Shown: positions 21,011 through 31,990 of the stretch, piece after piece
Numbering within the stretch: position 1 is the stretch's first letter
Layout of the letters: each line of letters begins with the position of its first letter
DNA from: Beroe forskalii
Taxonomy: Eukaryota; Ctenophora; Nuda; Beroida; Beroidae
Assembly: GCA_011033025.1 (NCBI GenBank)
Contig: WFMF01000021.1
Coordinates: 868,001-932,000 of the forward strand
DNA length: 64,000 bases
Direction of reading: 5' to 3'
The notes under the pieces: generated by a model
Told to the model about the DNA's origin: nothing
What the model saw: the letters and a program-made list of their open reading frames with translations, nothing else
Database searches by the model: none
Made by a program: the position numbers and the translations under genes

Positions 21011-23643
21011 TTGAGATCAGTCAACTTGGTAGACTTCACTCACTCGAATGAAGCCTTGTACAGGTATAAAAACAGTGAACTAAGCATTTATCAACAAAGA
21101 ATTTGGATGGAGGATACCATAAGAAAAAATAACTATGGGTCAAGTTCAGATATGAATGCAAAATGTTCTGAAGTAGCATCAAATATCCTGCAAAATGACA
21201 AAGTAATGGATATACATTCAAGCCTTTTCAACCACTCTACTACAAAGAAGGAAGATAGCCACATGCTTGACTATCTTCATGGCAACTCTCTTCTTTTTGG
21301 CCACAGCAGAGCTGCTGTCAATGAAGATCCCCTGGAAGATTCATGCCCTTTCTGTCATGCTTCTCAGGACACAGCATATCATCAGCTGTTTGAATGCCAA
21401 GAGTTGAAAGATCCTAGCTTCCAATCACTTACATCAGAACTCAACCAGGTCAGTCATACTTCTAGAATGATGAATTACAACTATGTGTCAAAAATTCTTA
21501 TCAGTCATGGACCTCAAGCACAACAGTACTTTATAAACAGAGTTCGTTTCTTGATTTGGCAAAATGGTACCACAGGAACACGACAAAAATTAGCCTCCAT
21601 TAGCCTCCATTAGCCTCCATGGAGGCTGAGTGGAGGCTGAGTGGAGCCTAAGTGGAGGCTAATTTCAAAAATTAGCCTCCACGGAGGCTAGTGGAGGCAT
21701 GAGGCTAATTTTTGAAAAATAGCCTCCACTATGGAGGCTATATTAGCCTCCACTAGCCTCCATTAGCCTCCACTAGCCTCCACTCAGCCTCCACTCAGCC
21801 TCCACTCAGCCTCCATGGAGGCTAAATTTTTGGTTTAGCCTCCACTAGCCTCCACTCAAGAATTAGCCTCCATTAGCCTCCACGGAAATTTAAAAAGTCA
21901 TTTTTTGGATTCTATGGAAGCTATTTTGACAGTGCTAGTGGAGGCTATAGCCTCCAAATGGAGGCTAAAATCATGAAAAAACACAGATAATATGCTAGCC
22001 TCCACAAAATTAAATATATGTCATGTTTTTACAAAAAGAGTACATTTTGTAACATAGACTAAAGTCTAGTATTAGGCACCACTAGGCCTCCACTAGAATC
22101 CACTCAGCCTCCACTAGGCTCCACTAGGCTTCACTCAGCCTCCACTAGGCTCCACTCAGCCTCCACTAGGCTCCACTCAGCCTCCACTAGGCTCCATTCA
22201 GCCTCCACTAGCCTCCACGCAGCCTCCACTCAGCCTCCATTAGCCTCCACTCAGCCTCCACTAGGCTCCACTCAGCCTCCACTAGGCTCCACTAGCCTCC
22301 ACTAGGCTCCACTAGCCTCCACTAGGCTAGTGGAGCTAAGTGGAGCCTAGTGGAGGCTGAGTGGAGCCTAGTGGAGGCTGAGTGGAGGCTGAATGGAGCC
22401 TAGTGGAGGCTGAGTGGAGCCTAGTGGAGGCTAGTGGAGGCTGAGTGGAGCCTAGTGGAGGCTGAGTGGAGCCTAGTGGAGGCTGAATGGAGCCTAGTGG
22501 AGGCTAGTGGAGCCTATTGGATCCTAGTGGAGGCTAGTGGAGCCTAGTGGTGGCCAGTGGAGCCTAGTGGAGGCTGAGTGGAGCCTAGTGGAGGCTAGTG
22601 GGGCCTGAGTGGAGCCTAGTGGAGGCTGAGTGGAGCCTAGTGGAGGCTAAGTGGAGGCTAGTGGAGGCTGAGTGGAGCCTAGTGGAGGCTGAGTGGAGCC
22701 TAGTGGAGGCTGAATGGACCCTAGTGGAGGCTAGTGGAGCCTATTGGATCCTAGTGGAGGCTAGTGGAGCCTAGTGGTGGGCAGTGGAGCCTAGTGGAGG
22801 CTGAGTGGAGCCTAGTGGAGGCTAGTGGGGCCTGAGTGGAGCCTAGTGGAGGCTGAGTGGAGCCTAGTGGAGGCTGAGTGGAGCCTAGTGGAGGCTGAGT
22901 TGAGCCTAGTGGAGGCTGAGTGGAGCCTAGTGGAGGCTGGGTGGAGGCTGAGTGGAGCCTAGTGGAAGCTGAGTGGAGCCTAGTGGAGGCTGAGAGTAGG
23001 ACAGTTGGAGCTGTCTGAAAGTTTGAAGCTATATATTGTTTTTCACATTAGTACACATAAATCACCATTTTCAGCAAGAAATTTGTGTTTTGTAGGCTTA
23101 TTGATTTAGGCTCCACTCAGCTTCACTTAGCTTCCTCAGCCTCCATTAGCCTCCATTAGCCTCCATATGGAGGCTTTAGCCTCCACAAAAATGACTTTTA
23201 AATTTCTGTGGAGGCTAATGGAGGCTAATTCTTGAGTGGAGGCTAGTGGAGGCTAGTGGAGGCTAAACCAAAAATTTAGCCTCCATGGAGGCTGAGTGGA
23301 GGCTGAGTGGAGGCTGAGTGGAGGCTAGTGGAGGCTAATGGAGGCTAGTGGAGGCTAATATAGCCTCCATAGTGGAGGCTATTTTTCAAAAATTAGCCTC
23401 ATGCCTCCACTAGCCTCCGTGGAGGCTAATTTTTGAAATTAGCCTCCACTTAGGCTCCACTCAGCCTCCACTCAGCCTCCACTCAGCCTCCATGGAGGCT
23501 AATGGAGGCTAATGGAGGCTAATGGAGGCTAATTTTTGTCGTGTTCCTGTGGTACCATTTTGCCCTTGATTTCTCAGCATGAATTCATTGATAGCCTCCA
23601 GCCCAACATTGAAGAAAATGATCAGAGCAACACGAACAACTGA
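21011..23643 (+). pseudogene. LINE ORF2 C-terminus split by foldback B
   Basis: About 180 residues are open up to 21557 and include a zinc-binding tail, CPFCHASQDTAYHQLFEC (CxxC then HxxxxxC), typical of the C-terminus of APE-type LINE ORF2. The frame is interrupted by foldback B (21558-23564). If the element and one copy of its 8-bp target duplication are ignored, the frame continues from 23573 for 23 residues to TGA at 23641-23643. The LINE itself is a 5'-truncated fragment with no reverse transcriptase motifs in this piece. It is a different copy from the one at 17775. Confidence 0.78.
21558..23564. mobile_element. foldback element B, arms of GGAGGCTGAGT-type repeats, 8-bp target duplication
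   Basis: The outer ends are inverted copies starting GGCAAAATGGTACCACAGG. The near-perfect arms run 21558-21905 and 23190-23564. Almost the whole 2007 bp consists of 10-12 bp units, AGCCTCCACT on the left and AGTGGAGGCT on the right, with the orientation switching near 22325. Two short unique patches (about 21985-22080 and 22990-23100) differ from each other. CTTGATTT at 21550-21557 and 23565-23572 is an 8-bp target-site duplication. No coding frame for a transposase is present, so it must have been moved by enzymes from elsewhere. Confidence 0.92.
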
Positions 23644-24950
23644 TGGATTCCAAATACCTACTCTCATCATTCTAGACTTGACAGGCTACAGATCTTTTAT
23701 ATTCATATGGTATGAAAAGGTATTCTCAAATTGCCAAAGACAGCGCTTTATGAAAAGTTTTCTAACGTGATCACTGATCACTTTAAACTGTCTACTACTA
23801 TATTTTTTAAGACTTTGTAAAAGAAATCTCCAAAGACTTTGTAAAAGCCTGGTGTTAAAGATTCTGTATGCATCTGTAAAAGAAATCTTTAAAGACTTTG
23901 TAAAAGCCTAGTGCAAAAGATTTTTTATAGGACTGTGAAAAGCGAAAAAATCCTTCAGAGTTGTCGTCAGGAGCCTATGAGAGTTTTGAAATAGACCCCT
24001 AAAACATTGACCAAGTTTTATTGTAAAGTTGAATTTATATTGTCTGCTAGGTATCACATTAATTTGACTGGAGTTGGGCACCTCCATATTGCAAACTGCA
24101 TCCTGCGAAATGAACTAGGTAATTGTAATCTAAGACTTATCTAAAAGGTTTATCTTCAATTTTATCGATTCAAGTAGGTAGAGATCTGATGATTTAACAG
24201 CATCTGGGATGCTACAGACTATTATAATGGGTTTTGATATCAAGTGATTGTTATGCCTACGTGAAGAGGCACGATAGTATTATATTCAAGTATTTACTAT
24301 TGCCAGATTTAATAATAATAATAATAATTGAACAGCATCAGGTCCCCATTGGCCCTTAAAATGTACCCTTGATCAGAGGGCAACCTTCAAGAGGACCCAC
24401 ATCTGTTTGGTGCTCATGTTATATTTGGAAGAACTTAGGCAACATCATCATAGATCTTGATGTATCATGCATGATGCATGTATACTTAACATTTGTGAGA
24501 TTGTAAACATTTTTCTTTTTAACCTATAATGGATATGATGTTTGAATTAAAAAGAAAACTTTCTTCAAGACATCAATCTGCAAGATATGATGTTAGTATC
24601 TATGAGGAGTAGATGCACTTCTATTCACAATTTTTCATTGCCATTCCCTCTGGTACCATTGACACTAAATAGACCTAATATTTCTCTCTTGACCAAATTG
24701 ACTATTCAAGTATTGATTTTACAAATGTTCATTTGAGGGTGAGAACATGTCTTCAGTCATTGATGGAAGAGTTATTTCCAAGTGAGTCCATACCTGACTT
24801 TTTTCGTGGTTTCCTGTGCAGATTGATTGTACATTGATGTAACATAAATCTAGTAGATCACTCTTTATATAGTTTATAACATAGAATTAAAGCTATTTTT
24901 GCCATAAGCAACATAATTACATTATTAACTAGTAAGGTTCACTAATCAGT
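23644..24950. other. non-coding, no gene seen
   Basis: The stretch is AT-rich. It contains near repeats of AAGACTTTGTAAAAG around 23810-23930 and a short (AAT)n run at about 24309-24328. The last few hundred bases could hold the promoter and 5' untranslated region of the folate gene starting at 24951, but no definite element is visible. Confidence 0.5.
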
Positions 24951-25944
24951 ATGGCTAATAATTTAATAATGATCACAAAATGGTCCAAGAAAATCAGGGA
25001 TGATTTGAAGACAAAAGTTGAGACCCTCAAGAAGACTCAAGTGAGAAATCCTGGCCTTGCCATAGTCCAGGTATGCTTTATCATGAGTATGGGTTTCATT
25101 TAAGTTCATTGTAGTAGATCATTATAATTGAATTAAATTATGTAGCCAATAAATTATGTGTTTCATTGTTTGAAAGATATTTTAACTGATACCACAGTTT
25201 TTTCTTAATAACCATAATGATTTAATAGGTCTATGGAAAACCTTTCAGGATAAAAACTAACTCTCCTAAGTAGTTAAACCATATTTCATAGGTTGGAGAT
25301 AGGCCAGATTCAAACAGCTATATCAAGATGAAGCTGAAGGCTGCTGCTGAGATTGGAATAGATGCAAAACATGTCAAGCTCAGCAAGGAGACAACAGAGA
25401 TGGAGGTTCATGCATTGAATTATCTTGCTTTTTTCAAATCTTGCAACTAACAGATTCTTCTATCAATAGTGAGCTTAAATGACAGACGTTAACTATCAGT
25501 AGCAACTGACATCTAACTTTTCTAGGTAATTGACGCCCTAGAGTCTCTCAATCAAGATAGGAGTGTACATGGTATCATTCTTCAACTGCCACTTGACTCT
25601 AACTGCCCAATCAATGAGGATTTGTGCACTAATACTATAGATATATCAAAAGATGTTGATGGGTGAGACATAAAATGTTTATATTATAACAGGCATCCCA
25701 CAGATAGGGTTTTGATTGATGAATAGCTACAGTGTGTGTTTGATCATGGATAGCTGATAAACATAAATAGAACAAAACACAATAAGAAGATTTGTTCACA
25801 GTTCACTGTATTGATGGCAAGTCTACCTGCTTTGCTCTTCTAGGCTGACAGAGATGAACCGAGGCAGACTGTCTTCAGGGGACTCCTCCAAGTGTATCAT
25901 ACCCTGTACTCCTAAGGGGTGTCTTCAACTCATCCAATCGACTG
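24951..25944 (+). CDS. methylenetetrahydrofolate dehydrogenase/cyclohydrolase, first four exons (partial)
   Basis: This enzyme family oxidises 5,10-methylene-THF to methenyl-THF and hydrolyses it to 10-formyl-THF in one-carbon metabolism. Exons are 24951-25070, 25292-25405, 25526-25662 and 25844-25944, all GT-AG with matching phases, giving 157 complete codons. Landmarks are [14 protein letters not shown] (with the YxxxK catalytic pattern: Tyr and Lys of SYIKMK), [25 protein letters not shown] and IIPCTPKGC, in the family order. There is no obvious mitochondrial leader before [11 protein letters not shown], so a cytosolic MTHFD1-like enzyme is favoured over MTHFD2. The Rossmann-fold half (expected to start with GRSxIVG) is not found downstream. 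Foldback C lies in the intron after exon 4. The gene may be cut short here, or its remaining exons may lie beyond a very long intron. Confidence 0.88.
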
Positions 25945-26860
25945 GTTAGTCTAATATCTGTGGCGTTTTCGCGTTGATACTAAAAGGTGGAACCACCCGA
26001 AACCACCCGAAACCACCCGAAACCACCCGAATCCACCCAACCCACCCGAAACCACCCCCGAAACCACCCAATAAAGCTCCGAAACCACCCGAAACCACCC
26101 GAAACCACCTGAAACCAGGCGAAACCACCCAACCCACCCGAAACCAGCCAACCCACCCGAAACCAGTCAACCCACCCGAAACCACCCAAAACCACCCAAA
26201 AACATTGTTTTTACTAAAATATTTTGTGAAAAATACGAACCCAGCCCGAACCCAGCCCGAACCCAGCCCGAACCCAGCCCGAAACGAGCCACAATTTTTC
26301 TAAAAGGTGGAACGACCCGAAACCACCCGAAACCACCTGAAACCACCCAATCTACCGAAACCACCGAAACCACCCAACCCACCCGAAACCACCCAATCTA
26401 CCGAAACCACCCAACCCACCCGAAACCACCCAACCACCGAAACCACCCAACCCACCCAAAACCACCCAATCTGCCGAAACCACCCAACTCACCCGAAACC
26501 ACCCAACCCACCGAAACCACCCAACCCACCGAAACCACCCAACCCACCCGAAACCACCCAACCCACCCGAAACCACCCAACTGACCCGAAAACACCCAAC
26601 CCACCTGAATCCGAAACCACCCAACCCATCCGACCCACCTGAACCCGAAACCATCCAACCCACCCGAAACCACCCGAAACCACCCAACCCACTTGAAGCT
26701 ATCCAAAACCGCTCTGAAGACATGTTTGGGCGTGTCAGGTGGTGGTTTCGGGTGGGTTGGGTGGTTTCGGATCAGGGGTAGCTGCATGACCCCTGAAATC
26801 CGGTTGGAGCGAGGGAAATTTTTGGACTTCAAGATAGTGGTTGATACTTAGCTTAGATAA

Positions 26861-27367
26861 GGGAGCCGCCACACATTACGTCACCCTTTTCCCCTATTTT
26901 TAACCCCCTCCCCTCCGTCTGTCAGCATATGTCATCATTGGCTGACCCCTCCCCCATGCTTACGTCAGCTGTGGCCAAAACCCCTCCTTTTTCAAAACAA
27001 ATTTTGGTTATTTCGAATCGAAACAACAGACATGAAATATCAGTCTCAAATGTGTGGTGTGATTCATATTGTTAAATTCGTTTAAAACAAGCAAAATTTG
27101 CTTCTTATTGCTATAGACGAACCTCATTTAATCATAAAATATGACCTGTCACGTGTCCAGTTAGTTGGAAATATAGTCATATTGCAGAAATGAAATAGGT
27201 ACTCCGACAAAACTTTGGAAATCGTACCCTACTACCCTAAGGATTTCAAAAATTTAAAATTTTTGCTGACGTCAACAAACCCCAAACCCCTCCCTCCCCT
27301 GCCCCTACCTGTAAGCATTTGAAAACCCCCTCCCCGTATAGTGATGACGTAATATGTGACAGCTCCC
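26861..27367. mobile_element. 507-bp inverted-end element inside foldback C
   Basis: The ends share GGGAGCYGYCACAYATTACGTCA in inverted orientation (GGGAGCCGCCACACATTACG at the left). CCCCTCCC and TACGTCA patches repeat inside. No clear target duplication or reading frame is visible. Whether it inserted later or is the original core of C is not decided. Confidence 0.6.
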
Positions 27368-28017
27368 TAAGATTATTTTCACGAGGGAGCCCAACTGGTC
27401 GTTTTTGATAGGTATATATCTTGAGGCCTGAAAAAGGATGGCAAATTGGGCCATGCCATAAACAGGGCAAAAGAGAAGTTTCGGAGAGCAAAATTTAAAA
27501 AAGAGGCGTGAGATGGTACGCAATAAATATGAATGTAGTTCATGATAGCTATCTTTAGACTATCGGATGGGTTGTCGGGTTGAATGGGTGGACTCCGTTA
27601 ATTCAGTGGTTTCGGGTGGGTTAGGATGGTTTCAGAGCTTTCAGAATCCAAAAAGTTTACTCAAATGTGTGACCACGGAATGGTTTCTGTATAATCAGGG
27701 CAGAAAAAGAAACATAATTAATAGAAGTATAAGAAAATTGGAAAATGTAATAATAATGAAAGTTTAGAATGAACACGATGACAATACGAAACCAAACACT
27801 CTCAAACGTAATTTTCAATAAATGATCCGAATTTGTACATAACATTTGGGCATGCCCGCGCGCGCCCTTGCCTACGAATGGCTGTCACAAAATGGCGATG
27901 TGCGCATTCAGTATTCATACGTATTTGATATTGCCCGGGTTCTTTCTTTCTTTGTAAATGTACAGGGTGCGCCAAAAGTCTTGACCCCTTTATTTTTTTG
28001 ATCATTCGAAAAATACA

Positions 28018-28340
28018 TAAGATATTTCGATTCTGTAAAAAGTTTCTTTCAATATAACCAAAGAATGGCGGATTCTGAGATTTTCAGGTTGCTGGGACGT
28101 CCCTAGCAACCACACGAGTTCCCATAGCAACCGACCTAAAAATTGAAGATTTTTAACGTTTCTGACATTTAGATCAAGACCACATTTTATGTTTTGATTA
28201 CTCATCATACAGGATAGATATTTCGATTCTGTGAAAATTTTCAGTGATCATAACAAGTCAACGCTGAATTCTGAGATTTTCAGATTGCCATGGCTTTCAT
28301 TGCAAGCACACGAGTTTCCATAGCAACCGAACAGTACAGC
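28018..28340. repeat. two diverged direct copies of about 195 bp
   Basis: ATTTCGATTCTGT, TTCTGAGATTTTCAG and CCATAGCAACCGA appear in the same order at about 28025-28130 and 28220-28330. Just before, at 27961, TACAGGGTGCGCCAAAAGTC resembles the end of mariner-like elements. The block lies in the middle of foldback C. Confidence 0.55.
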
Positions 28341-29543
28341 AAGCTGAATTTCAGCACGGCCGTTGATATAAATTTCGGATTTCAGATGTCTCACAATCTC
28401 TGGTCTATGACTACGTAATATTTGAGAATTTGCAGAGCTTTATGCCACTACTTCCATGCAATTGTGCTCGTAAAAGTAATCCATGCACATTGCACGTGGC
28501 ACATGATCAGTTCATGATTCATCATTGCATGTGATCATTAAATTTCGGAAAGTTACCAAATTTCCTCATTTTATTTGGTAACAGAGCTATACATCATATA
28601 ATGGAGATTGGAGTAATGGTACCTACACACTAAGTTAACGTAAAATCGACAGAGTATCAAAATGTACATATCGGAGGAGAATGATTGATATGATCACAAT
28701 TGCCAGTTTAGAAACCGTCAGTCCACCATAACCCAAAATTCATCGTTTGGGTGGTTTCGGATTGTTGTGGGTTGTTTTGGGTTGTTTCGGGCTGTTTCGA
28801 AACCATACGAAACAGCACAAAGTGCATAATTCATATTTTGTGTGGAATCGCCTGGTTTCAGGTGGTTTGAATACCCCAATTTACGCAAAAAATTTCGAAA
28901 CTAGCGCAAAACGAACCAAAATTTTACTTAAATTTGAACTACCCAAAACCACCCGAACCCACCCAGAATATGGATTTTGGATAGTTTCAGGTGGGTTGGG
29001 TCGTTTTGGGTCATTTTGGTGGTTAGAATTCCCCAATTTATGCAAAAATTTTGAAACGAGCCAAAATTTTACCTTTGTTTGGAACTACCCGAAACGACCC
29101 AACCCACCGAACCAACCCAAAATATGAATTTTGGGTGGTTTTGGGTGGTTTCGGGTGGTTTTGGGTGGTTTCGGGTGGTTTCGGGTGGTTTCGGGTGGTT
29201 TCGGTGTTTTAAGTTCCCCAATTTATGCTAAAATTTCGAAACCATCCCGAAACCAGCCCGAAACCAGCCCGAAACGACCCAAAATTTAACTTAAATGTGA
29301 GTGAACCGAAACCACCCGAAACCACCCGAAACCACCCAACCCACCGTTGGCTGGGTTGGGTGGGTTGGGTGGTTTCGGGTGGTTGGGTGGTTTCGGGTGG
29401 TTTCGGATGGTTTCGGGTGGTTTCAGGTGGTTTCGGGTGGTTTCGGAGTTATGTTGGGTGGTTTCGGGGGTGGTTTCGGGTTGGTTGGGTGGTTTCGGGT
29501 GGTTTCGGGTGGTTTCGGGTGGTTCCACCTTTTAGTATCAACG

Positions 29544-31061
29544 GGCGTTTTCGTTAATTTCTATCCATTGCATCCCGAAATTGTCATGATGTAAATTTCT
29601 ATGACAAATTTTTGGCTTACTAATATTTACTAATTTTTATTCAATATTAGAAATTTCATATAGTATGAACTAAAATGTGACATCATAATATTTTTGTTGT
29701 CCATTGTTGTCAAATCACTGATGTCAGTGATGGTACCTTGTAAGAAAATTGAAGATGGTAATTGCATCACGTTAAATCATTTAAACTACTTGGAGCACGA
29801 TTTAACATCATATTTGCTTCTGAATCGTCAACCATCATGAAGTAAAACGACTGGTCATCAGTTAAAAACAGTTATATGTTTAAAATATCATATGTTTAGT
29901 CTCTAATAGGTGTGGCTATATAATATGCATATGATAAAACTTAGTATACTTTTAAACGTTGAAGCATCGTTGAGTTATATATTTATCATTAAGCTGCATA
30001 ATCATATAAATGTTAAGTTTATAAATAGAAGATTTGTGCTAACAAGGATACAATATAGTATCATCAAAGAAAATACAGCGCACATATCAACAACTGGGAT
30101 ACAACAATATAGGTACATCAATAAACTATACTGCCAGTTTACTTCGAAGAAACATACTTATCATATGAAGGGCACATCAATACAAGATAAAAACAAAATA
30201 TTCGGTTCACTTCAATAAAATCTATATGCTTAAATGGATATTTCATGTTAGTGATATCAAAATCCATGTAGAACGTGAAGCATTTCAGAGAAACACGCTT
30301 CATTAATGTGACACTGAAAAACGAACATACTCTTTATCTAAAACGTGATAATATGTAACTATGAAATGAGTTCAAGCCCGTGAACTAAACAGTACTTAGG
30401 TAGGTACAATGAATGTGATTGGAATTGGGAGGGACAGCGTTTTAATCGTTACATTTAACCACCGCATCAGCGGTGCAGCTTGTAGCTGACCTAAGAAATT
30501 GCATTGAGATCGTTGTACAGAAATACTCGAAAATTTTCACAAATTTTGAGTACTATCACCTAAGTGAACACATGCGTCATAAAATGAAGTGGTTCCCAGA
30601 AAACTGTCTTCACAACTGTGTATGTATATGCACGTGTGTATGTATATATACCTGTGTATGCATATACATATTCCTAGAACCGACAGCGTATTAGCTTATA
30701 CCCCAAGGGTCCCGAAATCGTAACAATACTGACCAATCCGCGTGCAGATTGGCGGAATTCACGTGCTGATTGGTTATTGTCGAATAGACCTGTGGGTAAG
30801 GTAAAACGCTGCCGATCTTATCATTGATTTAGCAAATATAACAGCCCTTTACACCGGGCTTCCAAGAAAAATTCCACTGGCTGCCAAGTCACACCAATGG
30901 TTAACGATAGCAAAACATCTAGGAAAGAAACATCGCACTAAAATATTATATACTCACGGTAAAAACTGCAAAATTATTAAACTGATCATATGTTTATCCA
31001 TATTAACAATCAAAAGGTATAATCAACCGTTAGCTTTAGTATGTTAGAACTTTATTAAGTT
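29544..31061. other. non-coding, no gene seen
   Basis: The stretch is AT-rich without a recognisable exon; continuation of the folate gene was looked for and not found. A CCAAT-hairpin repeat lies at 30709-30806. Confidence 0.5.
30709..30806. repeat. dispersed CCAAT-hairpin repeat, copy 1
   Basis: CCCGAAATCGT, GACCAATC and CTGATTGGTT, then AATAGACCTGTGGGTAAG, occur in order. The same block recurs at 50278-50369, and its left part at 33108. The inverted CCAAT/ATTGG pair forms a hairpin. Confidence 0.6.
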
Positions 31062-31227
31062 CAAGGGCGTAGCCAGGGGGGAGGCGACACAGGCGGCTGC
31101 TCCCCCTTTTTGGACAGAAAACGTGAAAATTTTGTTAAGATAAGTGCTTTGACCCAAGCAAAATAGGAAATCAACAGGTTTTAAATCAACTCGCCGCCCC
31201 CTCTTTAAAAATCTGGCTACGCCCCTG
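31062..31227. mobile_element. 166-bp hAT-like MITE
   Basis: The left end CAAGGGCGTAGCCAG and right end CTGGCTACGCCCCTG are inverted copies of CAGGGGCGTAGCCAG, an end sequence widely seen in hAT-type MITEs. The flanks contain TTAAGTT on both sides but not as a perfect 8-bp duplication. Confidence 0.7.
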
Positions 31228-31654
31228 AATTTAAGTTATTAATGACATTCTATCTCTGTTGCAAATTAATCGCAATGAGCAAATCTTTTCATTGATTTCA
31301 TTATTTGCCTATGTGGATTGCCCGTATTATTGTTGTTATTTGCGATTTCAGAATCTGTACATCACAACTCCTGCTCAAAATAGCCTTGACACCGGGCATA
31401 TTGGTGCAGATAGTGTCATTATTATTGGTGCAGATAGTGTCATGGATTGATGATATACAACAGACATTCTTTCACCACTAAAAATCATGCTGGAGCTTTA
31501 CAATTGTCATGCATTATCCATCTCACCGTAGCTCGTTTAATGCTATCGAGCTCATCTTTAATACTTCCAATAACTGAACATGCCTGATAATATACAGTGA
31601 AGAGATATGATATTATATATAACTATTTATTCTGTGGTATTTCTACTTCTACTG

Positions 31655-31825
31655 TAACCCTGGACTACAATATGAACCTGGGAGTTGGTACTACAATATA
31701 ACACTGGACTACAATATAGGGAATATAACCCTGGAACTACAATATAACCTTGGATTACTACTACCCTGGGACTGCAATAAATCTTTAGGACTACTCCTAT
31801 TACTAACCCTGGGACTAACACTTCC
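31655..31825. repeat. degenerate minisatellite of about 18 bp
   Basis: Variants of ACCCTGGACTACAATATA repeat about eight times just past the 3' end of the sulfotransferase-like gene. A minus-strand AATAAA lies at the lower edge near 31626 and might serve that gene. Confidence 0.6.
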
Positions 31826-31990
31826 ATTAAAAACATTAGATCTAAACTATTTAACTACACTCGAGTGATAACACCATGCTTATTCTGCCAAAGATCAAGC
31901 GCAACTCGATCTGCCTGCCAAATGACACGTATATAAAACAGATATATTCTGGCAAGTTGCCATCTGACAGGTTGCTAATTATCTGCCCTC

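Larger units (their letters stand above)
25972..29543. mobile_element. foldback element C, arms of CCACCCGAAA decamers, 10-bp target duplication
   Basis: The outer ends are exact inverted copies starting CGTTGATACTAAAAGG. The left arm (25985-26700) is made of CCACCCGAAA and CCACCCAACC units. The right arm (about 28740-29530) is the reverse complement GGGTGGTTTC. GGCGTTTTCG occurs at 25962-25971 and 29544-29553 as a 10-bp direct repeat. The middle is non-repetitive apart from smaller elements (26861-27367, 28018-28340). It lies in the intron after exon 4 of the folate gene. Long open frames through both arms on both strands are by-products of the repeat. Confidence 0.9.

Noticed and set aside
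21600-23540. Protein-coding repeats in foldback B
   Set aside because: Frames are short, occur in both directions and derive from the AGTGGAGGCT unit.
25985-26830. Long overlapping open frames on both strands
   Set aside because: They follow from the stop-free CCACCCGAAA decamer repeat; the translations are low-complexity and occur in several frames at once.
29225-29594. Open frames on both strands in the right arm of foldback C
   Set aside because: Same repeat artefact as in the left arm.
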